Source: Falsiroseomonas tokyonensis
GTDB lineage: Bacteria > Pseudomonadota > Alphaproteobacteria > Acetobacterales > Acetobacteraceae
Length of the DNA stretch: 64,000 nucleotides
Direction: 5' to 3'
Assembly: GCF_019024325.1 (NCBI RefSeq)
Contig: NZ_JAFNJS010000008.1
Coordinates: 62,001 to 126,000 of the forward strand
Shown in pieces: positions 9,563 through 21,555 of this stretch. Under the pieces are notes generated by a model. It saw only the letters and a program-made list of their open reading frames with translations, did no database searches and was not told the DNA's origin. Numbering within the stretch: position 1 is the first letter of the stretch; each line of letters opens with the position of its first letter. Made by a program: the position numbers and the translations under genes.

Positions 9563-10525
9563 CTACCAGTAGGCTCCGCGTTCGATCTGGGTGACGGTTG
9601 GCGGGGCTTCGGCGCCGCTCGGCCTGACCCAGGCGGGTGTCGCGCTGTCGCGGAAGAACTTTTCCTTGTCCCAGCGCCGGCCACGAATGCCGAACAGGAC
9701 CTGCGTCGGGCCGCCCATGTGGAAGCCGACCGCACCGCGGCGCTTGGCATGCGCCGCCATCAGGATGGAGATGCCCCCGGCCCCGATCAGAAGCACATCA
9801 TAGGCTTCTCGCTCGACAGCGGCGATCATCCGCTCAAGTCGCGCTTCCCAGCTTGCGTCGCTGGGCGCCACCAGTCCGGGGGACAGGGGCATTTCGATCG
9901 TCCGCAGGTCGAAGGCCGGCAGGACATCGCGACCCGGCCAGATTTCGGCCCGGCGCCGATATTGTCGTTCGATGGTCGTCGCGAAGGGCGATACGACCGT
10001 GACCCGCTTCCCCGCGAGGTGCGCCGACCAAGGGTTGTCGAAATACCAGGGATCAAGCGCCTTCAGCTTGATCAGCTTGGCATTCGGCGCGTAGCGCTTC
10101 ACGACCTGGGCTTCGCCCGAGTAGCCCATGAGTCCCATGATATCCAACTGACCGACAGCCTCGGTCAGCGCCTTGCAGAACCTGTCGAGCGAGGCATCGT
10201 CGGCGGGGAACAGGCCGACATTCAGGAACATCTGGTGGCGCAGCCGCGCCGGATAGGGCAGTCCTTGTTGACGTGGCCCCAGGAAGAAGCCGGCTGCCTC
10301 CGCTTCAAGTCCGCCGATCTTGCCCACCCCCAACGCGCCTCCGCGCGCCATGGACTCCGCGAGGAGGGTCTGTCCTGCCGCTTCGGACGGAATGACTCGA
10401 GCGCCAAGGCTGCGGATCCGGCTGTCCAGGATATGCTGCCGGCCCCACTCGTAAACCGGATGCAACGCATGCCACAGGATGGGGCGGTCGCGCACGAATT
10501 GGGCCAAAGCACGCCGGATTTCCAT
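9563..10525 (-). CDS. Probable GT-D fold glycosyltransferase of the polysaccharide locus
   Basis: The 320-residue soluble protein has 'GVGKIGGLEAEAAGF' near residue 67, 'GYSGEAQVVKRYAPNAKLIKLKALDPWYFDNPWS', 'KRVTVVSPFATTIERQY' and the C-terminal block 'YDVLLIGAGGISILMAAHAKRRGAVGFHMGGPTQVLFGIRGRRWD'. I recognise this layout as that of proteins annotated as GT-D fold glycosyltransferases in polysaccharide loci; this is recall and could not be searched. It lies between the priming transferase and the co-polymerase, on the leftward strand, which supports a role in repeat-unit assembly. There is no signal peptide or membrane helix. The start at 10525 gives the only long N-terminus. Confidence 0.6.
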   Translation of the reverse strand: MEIRRALAQFVRDRPILWHALHPVYEWGRQHILDSRIRSLGARVIPSEAAGQTLLAESMARGGALGVGKIGGLEAEAAGFFLGPRQQGLPYPARLRHQMFLNVGLFPADDASLDRFCKALTEAVGQLDIMGLMGYSGEAQVVKRYAPNAKLIKLKALDPWYFDNPWSAHLAGKRVTVVSPFATTIERQYRRRAEIWPGRDVLPAFDLRTIEMPLSPGLVAPSDASWEARLERMIAAVEREAYDVLLIGAGGISILMAAHAKRRGAVGFHMGGPTQVLFGIRGRRWDKEKFFRDSATPAWVRPSGAEAPPTVTQIERGAYW

Positions 10526-11127
10526 GCGCCTGCGATAACCCAGAGCGAAATTTCTGAACAGTCCCCTTTTTTAAGTGTGACTTGTCGCAAGGATGATGAC
10601 GGACCTGCGTCATCTTGAACAAGGCACCCCACCCGCGACGGCTGGCTGCATCCGCGCCGTCAGGGATGCGGGGCGACGGTGATCGGCGATGCGTGGCGAA
10701 GCTGCGGCGTCTCGGCCAGGCGCTGGCTCTCCGGCAGCGCAGGACTGCGCGCCGCAGGATGGGCCGCCTGGGCCATGCACGAAGATGGCCGATGGGACAG
10801 GACGTCTCGTAAGCCGAGACGATTTGCATCAGGCAAAGTTGATCGCTAACTTCGGTTCAAGCAGTTGGTGGCTGGGAACAACGTGGGTGCCATGTCCAGG
10901 CGAGCGGGCGATGTGCGTCGGTCGAACCGCCGAGGCACGCACGCCTTTGCCGGCCGGCGCCGAGGCCTGTCCGAACAAGTGGCCGGTTCCACACCCAGGG
11001 GTTGCTCACCACCATCATCGAAACGCCGCGCCCGATCTCGGGATCGCGCGCTGATCGTCCCGGCCGAGCAGGATCCCCTCGCCTTCCGCAGGCGCACAAC
11101 GCGCGCGCGGAAAAGGATGGCGTCCTG
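10526..11127. promoter_or_regulatory. 602-bp intergenic region between divergent polysaccharide genes
   Basis: No convincing gene was seen: the open frames on both strands lack recognisable domains and sensible starts. The AT-richer stretch at 10549-10590, with a run of six T residues, lies just upstream of the leftward GT-D gene and is a likely promoter. The remainder probably holds the promoter and leader of the rightward wzc-like operon. An AAAAGGA motif at 11110-11116 lies 11 bp before the ATG at 11128. Confidence 0.5.
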
Positions 11128-13281
11128 ATGGATCTGGTTCCGGCCAACGGACGGGGCAGCTCCGCTAGGATCCGGCATGAGTCCATCCCGACCCTGCCGC
11201 CCCAGACCGTCACGCTGCTGTCGATCAAGGATCTCGTCACGACGGTCTTCGTTCGGCGCCGCCTGATCCTGCTGGCCTTCATGGCACCCCTTCTGATCGC
11301 CACCGCGGCCGCCCTGCTGCTGCCCGTGCGGTGGCCGGCCTCTGGCCTTCTGCTGGTCCAGGTCAGTCGCGAGAACACCGGCGCGCAGGACCTGACCGGC
11401 AACGGGCCGACGGTCGTGAGCATCGAGGTCCCCAAGGTCGTGCAGTCCGAGGTGGAGATCCTGCTCTCCGACGTCGTGCTGCGTCGCGCCTTGAGCGGCG
11501 ATGCGCTGACCAGCATCTTTCCGGATGGCGGCCGGCGGCTTTTCGGTCTGTTGCCGCCGAGCGAGCTCTCCCTCCCGCGGGCTGCGGAACGGCTGCGCCA
11601 GGCGCTGCTGGTGCTGTCCTCGAACACCTCCAACGTCGTGCGCGTCCAGGCCTCGCTGCCGCAGCGGGAACAGTCCATCGCCGCGCTGCGCGCCGTCTTC
11701 AACGCCTATCTGGCGCACCGCCAGCAGATCTTCGCCCAGTCCGACTCGGCGCTGCTCTCGGTGGAAACGGAACGCATGGCCACGACGCTGCGCGAGTTGG
11801 ACGAGCAGATCGTCCGCCTGCGGTCCGATCAGCAGATCCTGGACCTGCCGCAGGACATCCTGATGGCCAATCGCCGCATCGAGAATGCGACGACCCGGAT
11901 CGACGCGCTGGCCGAGCGGAAGGCCGCGACCGATGCGCAGCTGCAGGCCGCCACCCGCCGCCTGTCCGCCTATCCGGCGCGCGTGGTCGCGGCGGCCGAG
12001 ACGACGAACCTGGCGCCGAATGACGATAGCCGCAACGAGTTGACCCGGCTGCTGCTGGAACGCCAGCGCATGGCCCAGCAATACGCCCCCGATTGGCCGC
12101 CGCTGCGGGCCCTGGATCAGCGCATTGCAGCCCTGCAGGACAATATCGCGAGCAATCGCCGGACCCGCTTCGAGACGGTGCGGGAGGTGCGCAACCCGGC
12201 CGTGGAGCAATTGTCGCTTCGTATCGCCACGCTGCAGGTGGAAGCCGATTCCATCGGCCGCCAGATGGCCGAGCTGGTAAGCCAGCGCGGAGAGGCGGAG
12301 CAGCGCGCGGCAAGCCTTCTCGCAGCGGAATCGATGCTGCGCGACCTGGCGCGCCGCCGCGACGTGCTCGAGACCTCCTTCCGGCAGGTTGCCGGCCGCG
12401 AAACCGGCTTGCGCATCTCGGAGGACGCCCGGCGATCGCGCTCACCCTCCGTCATCGTCGCGCAGCCGCCGCAGGCGACGGCCCGCCCCCGCGACCTGCG
12501 GGCCGCGCTTCTGGTGGCCGGCCTGTTCGGCGGGCTTGCAAGCGCCGGCGCCGCCGCGGTGCTGCTGACGATCTTTCGCCGCAGCTTCGCGACGACCGAT
12601 GAGGCCAGTCGCGGACTTGGCTTGCCTGGCCTCGCTTCTATCCCGCCGGGTGCCAAGCTCGCTGGCGGGGCGACCATGCCGCAGATCACCGATCTCGCCG
12701 CGATGCTCCTGGATGCGCGGGCGAGTGGTGAGAGGCTTTCGATCGTTCAGTTCGTCGCCACTGGCGACGAGGACGGGCGCAGCGCGATCGCGCTGACCGT
12801 CGCGGCCGAATTCGCGCGCGCCCGGAACCTGCGGACGCTGCTGGTCGATCTGCAGTCGGATGGCCGGCCGTTTCTCGCCGCCATGGGGTCGCACCCCGTG
12901 CATACGGACCAGGATCCGGAACAGCTGCTCGCCTTCAACACGGCGCTTCCCAATCTCTGGATCGCCTATAATGCACGGGGGAGCCTGCTCGGCGATCCGC
13001 ATGCCGGCACTGAGCGCACCGTGGCGCTGCTGGAGCGACTTCGGCGGGAGCTGGATGTGGTGGTCCTGGTCGCGCCGACAGATGCCAGTGGATACGCCAT
13101 GCGACGACTGACGGCGCTGATCGATGTGAATGTCCTGGCACTGCGGGCGGAACGGACCGACAGAGGGGTTGCCAGGGCCGCCTGCAGGGCCGTCCTGGCG
13201 GCGGGCGGGCGTCTGGCGGGTTTCGTCATGTCGGGGGAGCGTGCCGTGCTGCCGCCGCGCATCGCCCGGCTCGTCGCATGA
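11128..13281 (+). CDS. Wzc/GumC-like polysaccharide co-polymerase with degenerate kinase-type domain
   Basis: This 717-residue inner-membrane protein controls chain length and export of polysaccharide. It has a Wzz-type helix near residues 46-64, a long periplasmic coiled-coil section (residues 200-440), a second helix near 460-480, and a C-terminal domain placed like the BY-kinase domain of Wzc. That domain keeps a partial 'TLLVDLQSDGRP' motif, but the Walker A region reads GDEDGRS (residues 546-552), with arginine 551 where the ATP-binding lysine is expected. The Walker B region reads VVLVAPTDAS, without the usual acidic end. There is no C-terminal tyrosine cluster. It is therefore probably catalytically inactive. 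It overlaps the next gene by 4 bp. The ATG at 11128 was preferred to an upstream TTG at 11002. Confidence 0.9.
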   Translation: MDLVPANGRGSSARIRHESIPTLPPQTVTLLSIKDLVTTVFVRRRLILLAFMAPLLIATAAALLLPVRWPASGLLLVQVSRENTGAQDLTGNGPTVVSIEVPKVVQSEVEILLSDVVLRRALSGDALTSIFPDGGRRLFGLLPPSELSLPRAAERLRQALLVLSSNTSNVVRVQASLPQREQSIAALRAVFNAYLAHRQQIFAQSDSALLSVETERMATTLRELDEQIVRLRSDQQILDLPQDILMANRRIENATTRIDALAERKAATDAQLQAATRRLSAYPARVVAAAETTNLAPNDDSRNELTRLLLERQRMAQQYAPDWPPLRALDQRIAALQDNIASNRRTRFETVREVRNPAVEQLSLRIATLQVEADSIGRQMAELVSQRGEAEQRAASLLAAESMLRDLARRRDVLETSFRQVAGRETGLRISEDARRSRSPSVIVAQPPQATARPRDLRAALLVAGLFGGLASAGAAAVLLTIFRRSFATTDEASRGLGLPGLASIPPGAKLAGGATMPQITDLAAMLLDARASGERLSIVQFVATGDEDGRSAIALTVAAEFARARNLRTLLVDLQSDGRPFLAAMGSHPVHTDQDPEQLLAFNTALPNLWIAYNARGSLLGDPHAGTERTVALLERLRRELDVVVLVAPTDASGYAMRRLTALIDVNVLALRAERTDRGVARAACRAVLAAGGRLAGFVMSGERAVLPPRIARLVA

Positions 13282-14015
13282 TGCGCCTTTCGCTGGCCTG
13301 CGGCCTGCTGCTGCTCGGCGCCTGCGCCTCGGGCACCAGCAATTTCGAGACGACGCAGTCGATCAATGTCCAGGAGTATCGGCCGGAGGGCTTCGCCCGC
13401 TGGACCGACACCCCGGCGCCCTATCGCTTCGGCCCGGGCGACCGGGTGAAGGTGCAGTTCCTGCTGACCCCGGAGGTGAACGAAACCGCGCTGATCGCGC
13501 CCGATGGGACGATTTCCATCCGCGTCGCTGGGCGCGTTCAGGCGGCCGGGCTGACGACGCTGGAACTGGAACAGGCCGTCGCGCAGGCCTCTCGGAACGT
13601 CCTGACCACGCCGCTGGTCACGGCGGGGCTGGAGGAGGCGGGATCGGCCGTCGTCTTCGTTGGCGGATCCGTGCGTCGGGCCGGCGCCTATCCGCTGACG
13701 GGCCGCCAGGGCCTTGTCGAGCTGGTGACCCTGGCCGGGGGCTTCGATGAGGCCGCGCGGATGGACCAGGTCGTGCTGATCCGCCGGTCGCCGGATGACC
13801 GCCCGATGCTGCGCACCGTCAATGTCCGGGCCTTCCTGTCCGGCAGGGCGCCCATGACGGATGTGCCGCTGGCCTCCGGCGATATCGTCTTCGTGCCTCG
13901 TTCGCGGCTGGGCGAAGTGGGTTTGTGGGTCGACCAGGCCCTCAACCGCATCATTCCCTTCTCCCGCTCCTTCTCCTACGCGGTCAATCGCAACAATCCC
14001 ACGGGTGGCAATTGA
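13278..14015 (+). CDS. Wza/GumB-like outer-membrane polysaccharide export lipoprotein
   Basis: The 245-residue protein has a lipoprotein signal peptide with lipobox LLGAC (cysteine near residue 16). It then has the Poly_export domain ('YRFGPGDRVKVQFLLTPEVNETALIAPDGTISI') and a SLBB-type domain ('VFVGGSVRRAGAYPLTGRQGLVELVTLAGGF'). Such proteins form the export channel through the periplasm and outer membrane, docking onto the co-polymerase. It starts inside the stop of the wzc-like gene (ATGA), which indicates translational coupling. It is shorter than Wza (about 380 residues) and closer to GumB. It ends in a short asparagine/glycine-containing tail. Confidence 0.92.
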   Translation: MMRLSLACGLLLLGACASGTSNFETTQSINVQEYRPEGFARWTDTPAPYRFGPGDRVKVQFLLTPEVNETALIAPDGTISIRVAGRVQAAGLTTLELEQAVAQASRNVLTTPLVTAGLEEAGSAVVFVGGSVRRAGAYPLTGRQGLVELVTLAGGFDEAARMDQVVLIRRSPDDRPMLRTVNVRAFLSGRAPMTDVPLASGDIVFVPRSRLGEVGLWVDQALNRIIPFSRSFSYAVNRNNPTGGN

Positions 14016-14782
14016 CCCTGCGTGAGATCACCCTTCTTGAGAGCATCCCGGTCGCGGCCCTGGATCTTAAGCAGGCGGCGGCGCTGATCTCGGCGCGCGA
14101 TCCGGCGCTGCCCTTCGCGACGGTCATCCCCATCAACGCGCAGCTTCTCGTCATGGCCAATGCGCCAGGCTCGGCCATCCGGCCCCCCATGGACCAGGCG
14201 TGGCTTCGCCTGAATGACAGCCGGATCCTGGCCGCGTTGCAGCGCTGGGCGACGGGCGAGACGGTGCCGCTGGCGCCAGGCAGCGACCTGTGCGTGGAAA
14301 TGCTGAACCGGGTGATCCGCCCGGATGACGCCGTCACGGTCATCGGCGGCGGTCCCCAGCTTGCTCCCGTGCTGCAGGCGCGCTTCGGGCTGCGCAGGCT
14401 GGCGCAACACGAACCGCCGATGGGCTATATGAACAACCCGGCGGCGCGCGATGCCGCGATCCATTTCATCGAGTCACACCCCGCACGCTACATCTTCGTC
14501 GCAACCGGGGCCCCCCGGTCCGAGCAGCTGATGGCGGCGGTCGCGGCACGAGGCCTGACGCGGGGCGTCGGCATGGCAGTCGGCAGCGGATTGCTGTTCG
14601 CCGCCGGCCTGTCCAAGCGCGCGCCTGCCTGGATGCGGCGATCCGGGCTGGAATGGCTGCACCGGGCCCTGTCGGAGCCGAAGCGGCTCGGCGCGCGCTA
14701 TGCATCGGATGCGTTGCCGCTGCTGGGCCTGGCGCTTCGCGCCCGGCACGCGCATCGCGCCCGGATGGCTTCGGCATCCTGA
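14012..14782 (+). CDS. WecG/TagA/CpsF-family glycosyltransferase (GT26)
   Basis: The 256-residue protein shows the GT26 blocks 'FATVIPINAQLLVMAN', 'VTVIGGGPQLAPVLQARFGL', 'FVATGAPRSEQLMAAVAARGLTRGVGMAVGSGLLFAAGLSKRAPAWMRRSGLEWLHRALSEPKRL'. The last block is the family's C-terminal membrane-association and substrate region. These enzymes add the second sugar to a polyprenyl-linked acceptor. The start is a TTG at 14012 overlapping the previous stop (TTGA), which fits the tight operon spacing. A longer frame would run deep into the export gene and was rejected. The sugar donor is unknown. Confidence 0.87.
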   Translation: MTLREITLLESIPVAALDLKQAAALISARDPALPFATVIPINAQLLVMANAPGSAIRPPMDQAWLRLNDSRILAALQRWATGETVPLAPGSDLCVEMLNRVIRPDDAVTVIGGGPQLAPVLQARFGLRRLAQHEPPMGYMNNPAARDAAIHFIESHPARYIFVATGAPRSEQLMAAVAARGLTRGVGMAVGSGLLFAAGLSKRAPAWMRRSGLEWLHRALSEPKRLGARYASDALPLLGLALRARHAHRARMASAS

Positions 14783-14784
14783 AG

Positions 14785-16005
14785 ATGCGTGCGCGGCGGC
14801 GGGGCGGCCTCGCCTTCGCGCTGGCCTTCTCCGACCAGGGGCTCTCGGCGCTGCTGTCGCTCGGCACGACGCTGTGGCTCATCCGTCGCGGCACGGCGGA
14901 GCAGCTGGCGACCTATGTGTTCTGGGCCAATGCGGCGCTGGTATTGGGCACGGTGATTGGCGCCATGACCACGGTCCACCTCTACCGCCTGCCGCCAACT
15001 GCCGGAAGACGGGGCACCGAGCGTGCGATCAATGCGGCGCATCTCAGCCTCACGCTGCTTGCATCCCTCGGCACCTTCCTCGTCGTGACGCTGCTCGGCC
15101 CACCCTTCGGTCTTGCTGCGGCCACCCTGTTCGTCGCGGGTTCCCTCATCGGGCTGCATGCGCGCGCCTTGGCCGCGAGCCGCGGGACCATGGTTCATGC
15201 CGCGGCCATCTCGGCGGCAGCCATGCTGGCGGTGGGTGCCGCCATCGCCATGGAAGCCTGGCGCAGCCAGTCGCCAGACCTGACGCTGCTGCTGGCCTGC
15301 AATGGGCTCGCACAGGCCACTGTCGGGCTATGGGTGGTCTGGCGCCTGTGCGGAGGGTTGGCGGTCGCGGATCTCGGCTTGCCGGCGCGGCGTCGCCAGC
15401 TTGTGCTTGCGCGCAGATCGGGCTGGTCGCTGCTGGCGGGCGCCGGGAACGAGGTGTTCACCCGCCTCTACATCTTTGTCGTGCCCGCCTGGTTCGGCGC
15501 CACGGCCCTGGCGGCGCTGGCGGCCGCGCAGACCATGCTGCGCCCGGCCACGCTGCTTGCGGGCGCCTTCGGTGCTGCCAGTCGCGGGCCCCTGGTGGCG
15601 CGGCGCCATGCGGGGGACACGGCTGGCTTCTGGCGCATCCTGCTGCTCGGCGCCGCCTTCCCGGCGGCCATGACTTTCGTCGCGGGCTGTGTCGTGGCGC
15701 TGCTCTGGCCCTGGATATCGGCCCTGATCTTTGGTGGCCGCTATCCGGGGCTTGAGGCAGAGGTGCTGCTTTGGACGGGGGTCCTTGTCCTCGGCTGCTT
15801 CTGGGTCGCGGGGCTGGCCGGGCTGCAGGCGCTGGGCCAGCTTCGCCACCTGGCGCAGGCGGAGCTGGGCGGGGCGGCGCTGTGCGGGGTCATGATGCTG
15901 CCCATGCTGGTGCTTTTCGGCCCGCGCGGGGCCTTGGTCGCCATGATGATCGGCGGCCTCCTCCAGGTGGTTCTTCTGGCACGGGGGATCCGGCGTGGCC
16001 TGTGA
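14785..16005 (+). CDS. Polysaccharide flippase-like membrane protein (Wzx/MOP type)
   Basis: The 406-residue protein is almost entirely hydrophobic, with about 12 predicted helices. 'FALAFSDQGLSALLSLGTTLWLIRR' at the N-terminus and 'GAGNEVFTRLYIFVVPAWFGATALAALAAAQTMLRPATLL' in the middle resemble lipid-linked oligosaccharide flippases of the MOP exporter group. Its place in the operon, 2 bp after the GT26 gene, supports the role of moving the repeat unit across the inner membrane. Individual motifs in this family are weak, so the call rests on topology, length and context. The ATG at 14785 was chosen because the upstream frame overlaps the GT26 gene. Confidence 0.8.
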   Translation: MRARRRGGLAFALAFSDQGLSALLSLGTTLWLIRRGTAEQLATYVFWANAALVLGTVIGAMTTVHLYRLPPTAGRRGTERAINAAHLSLTLLASLGTFLVVTLLGPPFGLAAATLFVAGSLIGLHARALAASRGTMVHAAAISAAAMLAVGAAIAMEAWRSQSPDLTLLLACNGLAQATVGLWVVWRLCGGLAVADLGLPARRRQLVLARRSGWSLLAGAGNEVFTRLYIFVVPAWFGATALAALAAAQTMLRPATLLAGAFGAASRGPLVARRHAGDTAGFWRILLLGAAFPAAMTFVAGCVVALLWPWISALIFGGRYPGLEAEVLLWTGVLVLGCFWVAGLAGLQALGQLRHLAQAELGGAALCGVMMLPMLVLFGPRGALVAMMIGGLLQVVLLARGIRRGL

Positions 16006-16100
16006 GGGGACGGGGTGAACGTCGCAGGCTTGCGCCTTCCCGCTCCATCCCGGGGTTGTTATGAGACCGGTCGGAATTCTTGCGGGGCCTTGTGCCCAGG

Positions 16101-17012
16101 ATGGCTCGTCACATGCTCAAGGCAGCGGCACGCTCGATGCTGCAGTTTCTCGGCCATCGCTACCCGCTCTATAGCGGCTGCGGCACCTTGGCCAATTCTG
16201 CTCCATGGCGCTCCATCATGGCGGGGCATGATGAGGAGGCGGTCGCGCGGGTGCGTGGCACCCGGGCCAGGCTGATCGTTCCGGTCCAGGATTTCATCGG
16301 CGCGGCTGTCCATTCCTTTGGGGATCTCGACCCCAAGGTGACCTGGGTGGTGCGCAGGATCCTGCGTCCTGGCGACACGGCGCTCGATATCGGTGCCAAT
16401 CTGGGCCTCGTGGCGGTGGCCATGGCCGATGCGGTGGGTCCGCAGGGGCGTGTGGAAGCCTTCGAGCCGCAGCCACGTTTCGCGGCCCTGGCACGCCGCA
16501 GCGCTGCGCTGAACGGCTTCCGACACCTCACGATCCATGACGTCGCGCTTGGGCGTCGCGACGCAACCGTGCAGCTTCATATCCCGCGACATAACAAGGG
16601 CACCGCCTCGATCGCCAGGGTCGAAGGCGCGGAGGATGTCATCGAGGTGCCGCAGCGTGCAGCGGGTGCCATGCTGGCTTCGCTGGGCCTCGGGCCGATC
16701 CGCCTGCTCAAGATCGATGTCGAAGGCTACGAACCCGAGGTCCTTGGCGGAGCCGAGGCCTATCTGCGGCGCAATCCGCCGGATGCGATCCTGTTCGAGT
16801 TGAACGAGTATGCGGGCGCGTTCCACGACCAGCCGCTGGTCGGGCAACTGGCGTCGCTCGGCTACCGGTTCGCCGAGATTCCCAAGTGCCTGTGGCGCAT
16901 GCGACTTCGGCAGGTTCGGTCCAACGAGCTCGGGAAGCTGGCCAACGACATCCTTGCCGTGCGGCACGATGCGACGGGCGATGCCATTTTTGCCGCGACG
17001 AATGCGGCATGA
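16101..17012 (+). CDS. FkbM-family methyltransferase
   Basis: The 303-residue protein has the SAM-binding motif 'GDTALDIGANLGLVAVAMADAVGPQGRVEAFEPQP' (residues 91-125) and the FkbM block 'IRLLKIDVEGYEPEVLGGAEAYL'. FkbM enzymes O-methylate sugars or secondary metabolites; here the context points to methylation of the exopolysaccharide, which is inference. An upstream TTG at 16080 would add seven residues; ATG 16101 is preferred. The gene overlaps the downstream polymerase-like gene by 4 bp (ATGA). There is no membrane segment. Confidence 0.87.
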   Translation: MARHMLKAAARSMLQFLGHRYPLYSGCGTLANSAPWRSIMAGHDEEAVARVRGTRARLIVPVQDFIGAAVHSFGDLDPKVTWVVRRILRPGDTALDIGANLGLVAVAMADAVGPQGRVEAFEPQPRFAALARRSAALNGFRHLTIHDVALGRRDATVQLHIPRHNKGTASIARVEGAEDVIEVPQRAAGAMLASLGLGPIRLLKIDVEGYEPEVLGGAEAYLRRNPPDAILFELNEYAGAFHDQPLVGQLASLGYRFAEIPKCLWRMRLRQVRSNELGKLANDILAVRHDATGDAIFAATNAA

Positions 17013-18295
17013 CAGACCATCGCAGCAGCAGCAGCCTGTGGTGGCTTCTGCTGTTCTCGATGTTCTTTCAGATATTTCACTACAAGCAGGAAACCGGCCC
17101 GCTCTACTACCTGGCAAAGATCTGGCCGCTACTCATCTTTCCGCTGATCGTTTACGGCGTTCTGCTTCAAAAATTGGTCGATCGCGTGCTCTACATCGTG
17201 CTCGGCCTCTATACGATGGTTCTGACCCCTTTCCTCTCGATGATCCATCTGTCCAATGGACTGCTGGATGCCATCTTCTCGACGGTCAAGGCCTGGCCGC
17301 TGACCTTCTACTTCTCCGTGGCGGGGCTGTTGGTATTGCTCCGGCCGTCGGAAAGTGGCGTGGCGCGTGGTGCGCTCGGCGCGGGATTCATGACATTTGG
17401 CGTGCTTGGAATTCTTTGGGTCGTCGTGCCTGAGGAATGGTACCAGCCCACCGTTTTCGGCGCCAATATGTTTTCCTGGGATGAGGGGCGCGGCAATTAT
17501 ATCCGCATGCCCATGATGCTGGCCATGGTGGCGCTCTTCTACGTCGGACATTGCTTTTCGCGGCAATGGCGGCCGTGGCAGTTCCTGCTGCTGGCCGCGG
17601 GGCTGGCCATGATGGTGGTGATGTACAAGGCGCGGCTGCCCACCGGCGTGGCTTGCCTGATCCTGCTGATGATCATTGCGATCCGCTTGCCAAAGATCTG
17701 GCTATGGGGGTTGGGCGCAGTGTCCACATTGCCTGCCATTGCGCTGATCATCATCTTCGGCCCGCTCGTCCCGGATCTTATCGCCACGACCTTCGACGAA
17801 TCTCTCTTCATCCGTCTCCGATCTTCACGCATCGCATTGGACTGGATCCTTCAGGATCCCATGCGGCTTATCCTCGGCTCCGGTTCCGTATCGAGTTTTT
17901 CCGACCTCACCATGGGGGACTATCTAGGGTACGCGGATTTTTTTCTTGCAGATATCGGCTGGCTCGGCGTGCTGATGGAATATGGGGTGATCGGTACGGG
18001 ATTGATTGTCGCCATTCATCTTCGCGCCTTGATGGTGACGCGCGCGGTCAGGCGCGGCGATCCCTTTCGAGAGGCGCTGGCGAGTTATGTCTTGTTCGAG
18101 ATACTGTGTTCCGCGGTCTATTCCGTGATGTATGCGCCAGGGCCCGTGGTCACCGCTGCGGCGCTGGCCTGGTGGTTCTCGCTCCGCGATGACGCCGGCT
18201 TGGCGCGAGGGGAGGCCTCGAGAAATCCCCTTCCTGGTATGGGTGGAGAGGGACCCGAACCCGAAGCGCTCGGGTTGCGCGGTCGAACCATTTAG
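17009..18295 (+). CDS. O-antigen polymerase/ligase-like (Wzy/WaaL type) membrane protein
   Basis: The 428-residue protein has about 11 predicted helices and a long loop with 'RLRSSRIALDWILQDPMRLILGSGSVSSFSDLTMGDYLGYADFFLADIGWLGVLMEYG'. This is the conserved arginine- and glycine-containing region of the Wzy_C family, followed by the next helix. It would polymerise or ligate repeat units at the periplasmic face. It closes the polysaccharide operon. Its base composition is slightly lower in GC and richer in aromatic residues than its neighbours, as is common for Wzy genes. The last 25 residues are low-complexity and may not be conserved. Polymerase and ligase cannot be separated by sequence. 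Confidence 0.82.
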   Translation: MTDHRSSSSLWWLLLFSMFFQIFHYKQETGPLYYLAKIWPLLIFPLIVYGVLLQKLVDRVLYIVLGLYTMVLTPFLSMIHLSNGLLDAIFSTVKAWPLTFYFSVAGLLVLLRPSESGVARGALGAGFMTFGVLGILWVVVPEEWYQPTVFGANMFSWDEGRGNYIRMPMMLAMVALFYVGHCFSRQWRPWQFLLLAAGLAMMVVMYKARLPTGVACLILLMIIAIRLPKIWLWGLGAVSTLPAIALIIIFGPLVPDLIATTFDESLFIRLRSSRIALDWILQDPMRLILGSGSVSSFSDLTMGDYLGYADFFLADIGWLGVLMEYGVIGTGLIVAIHLRALMVTRAVRRGDPFREALASYVLFEILCSAVYSVMYAPGPVVTAAALAWWFSLRDDAGLARGEASRNPLPGMGGEGPEPEALGLRGRTI

Positions 18296-18590
18296 CGGGG
18301 GATTTCCGGCCGGGCGAAGGGCACGAGGGATGATGCGCGCGAGGGCGATCCAGCCATCCTGTTCGCTGACAAGCGCGACGACAGTAGCCCAAGCGGCGAG
18401 ACCTGGGTGACGCTGCCGGCCTGCCGGAGCTACTGGCCGGGCAGAACCGACATCTCCGGCCCAGGTTCAGCCCTGCCCAATTTCGAACTCCGCTTTCGCA
18501 AGGAATGCTTCAGCAACCGCCGACAGCTTCCTCGGCTGGCCGCACCCATCGCACTCCGTGCTCTGGGTCAGGCGTTCACTCACCCTGACG
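18296..18590. other. Gap between convergent polymerase-like and secA genes
   Basis: No gene, clear terminator or RNA was seen in these 295 bases. A short stretch ending near 18230-18275 resembles a tRNA T-arm on the minus strand but has no matching acceptor stem. Confidence 0.4.
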
Positions 18591-21347
<2,757 letters not shown>

Positions 21348-21555
21348 CTGGGAAAGCTGTCTCCGACCCGCACTGAGAAGACCAGCAGCGTCACGGGGAT
21401 CGCGCCCGGGCGTCGGGGGCGCAAGGCCCAATTCGGGCTGGGGCGCGAGGCCGGAGAGATAGGCGCCCGACCCTGCCGCGTCAACGAGAGGCGCCGGAGC
21501 GCCCGCTCCGGCCCGCCTTGTGGCGCCCCCCCGCATCGGCCATCTTCCGCCCACC
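21348..21555. promoter_or_regulatory. Divergent promoter region of secA and the parvulin gene
   Basis: These 208 bases separate the starts of secA (leftward) and the parvulin gene (rightward) and must hold both promoters unless the starts are wrong. I could not pick clear -35/-10 boxes or a SecM-like leader. Confidence 0.4.

Noticed and set aside
10689-11054. A 121-residue open frame in the gap before the wzc-like gene
   Set aside because: No recognisable domain, start context or signal; composition fits non-coding DNA.
18225-18290. Minus-strand sequence resembling a tRNA T-arm and 3' acceptor end
   Set aside because: The T stem does not pair over five bases and no matching 5' acceptor strand lies within 90 nt.
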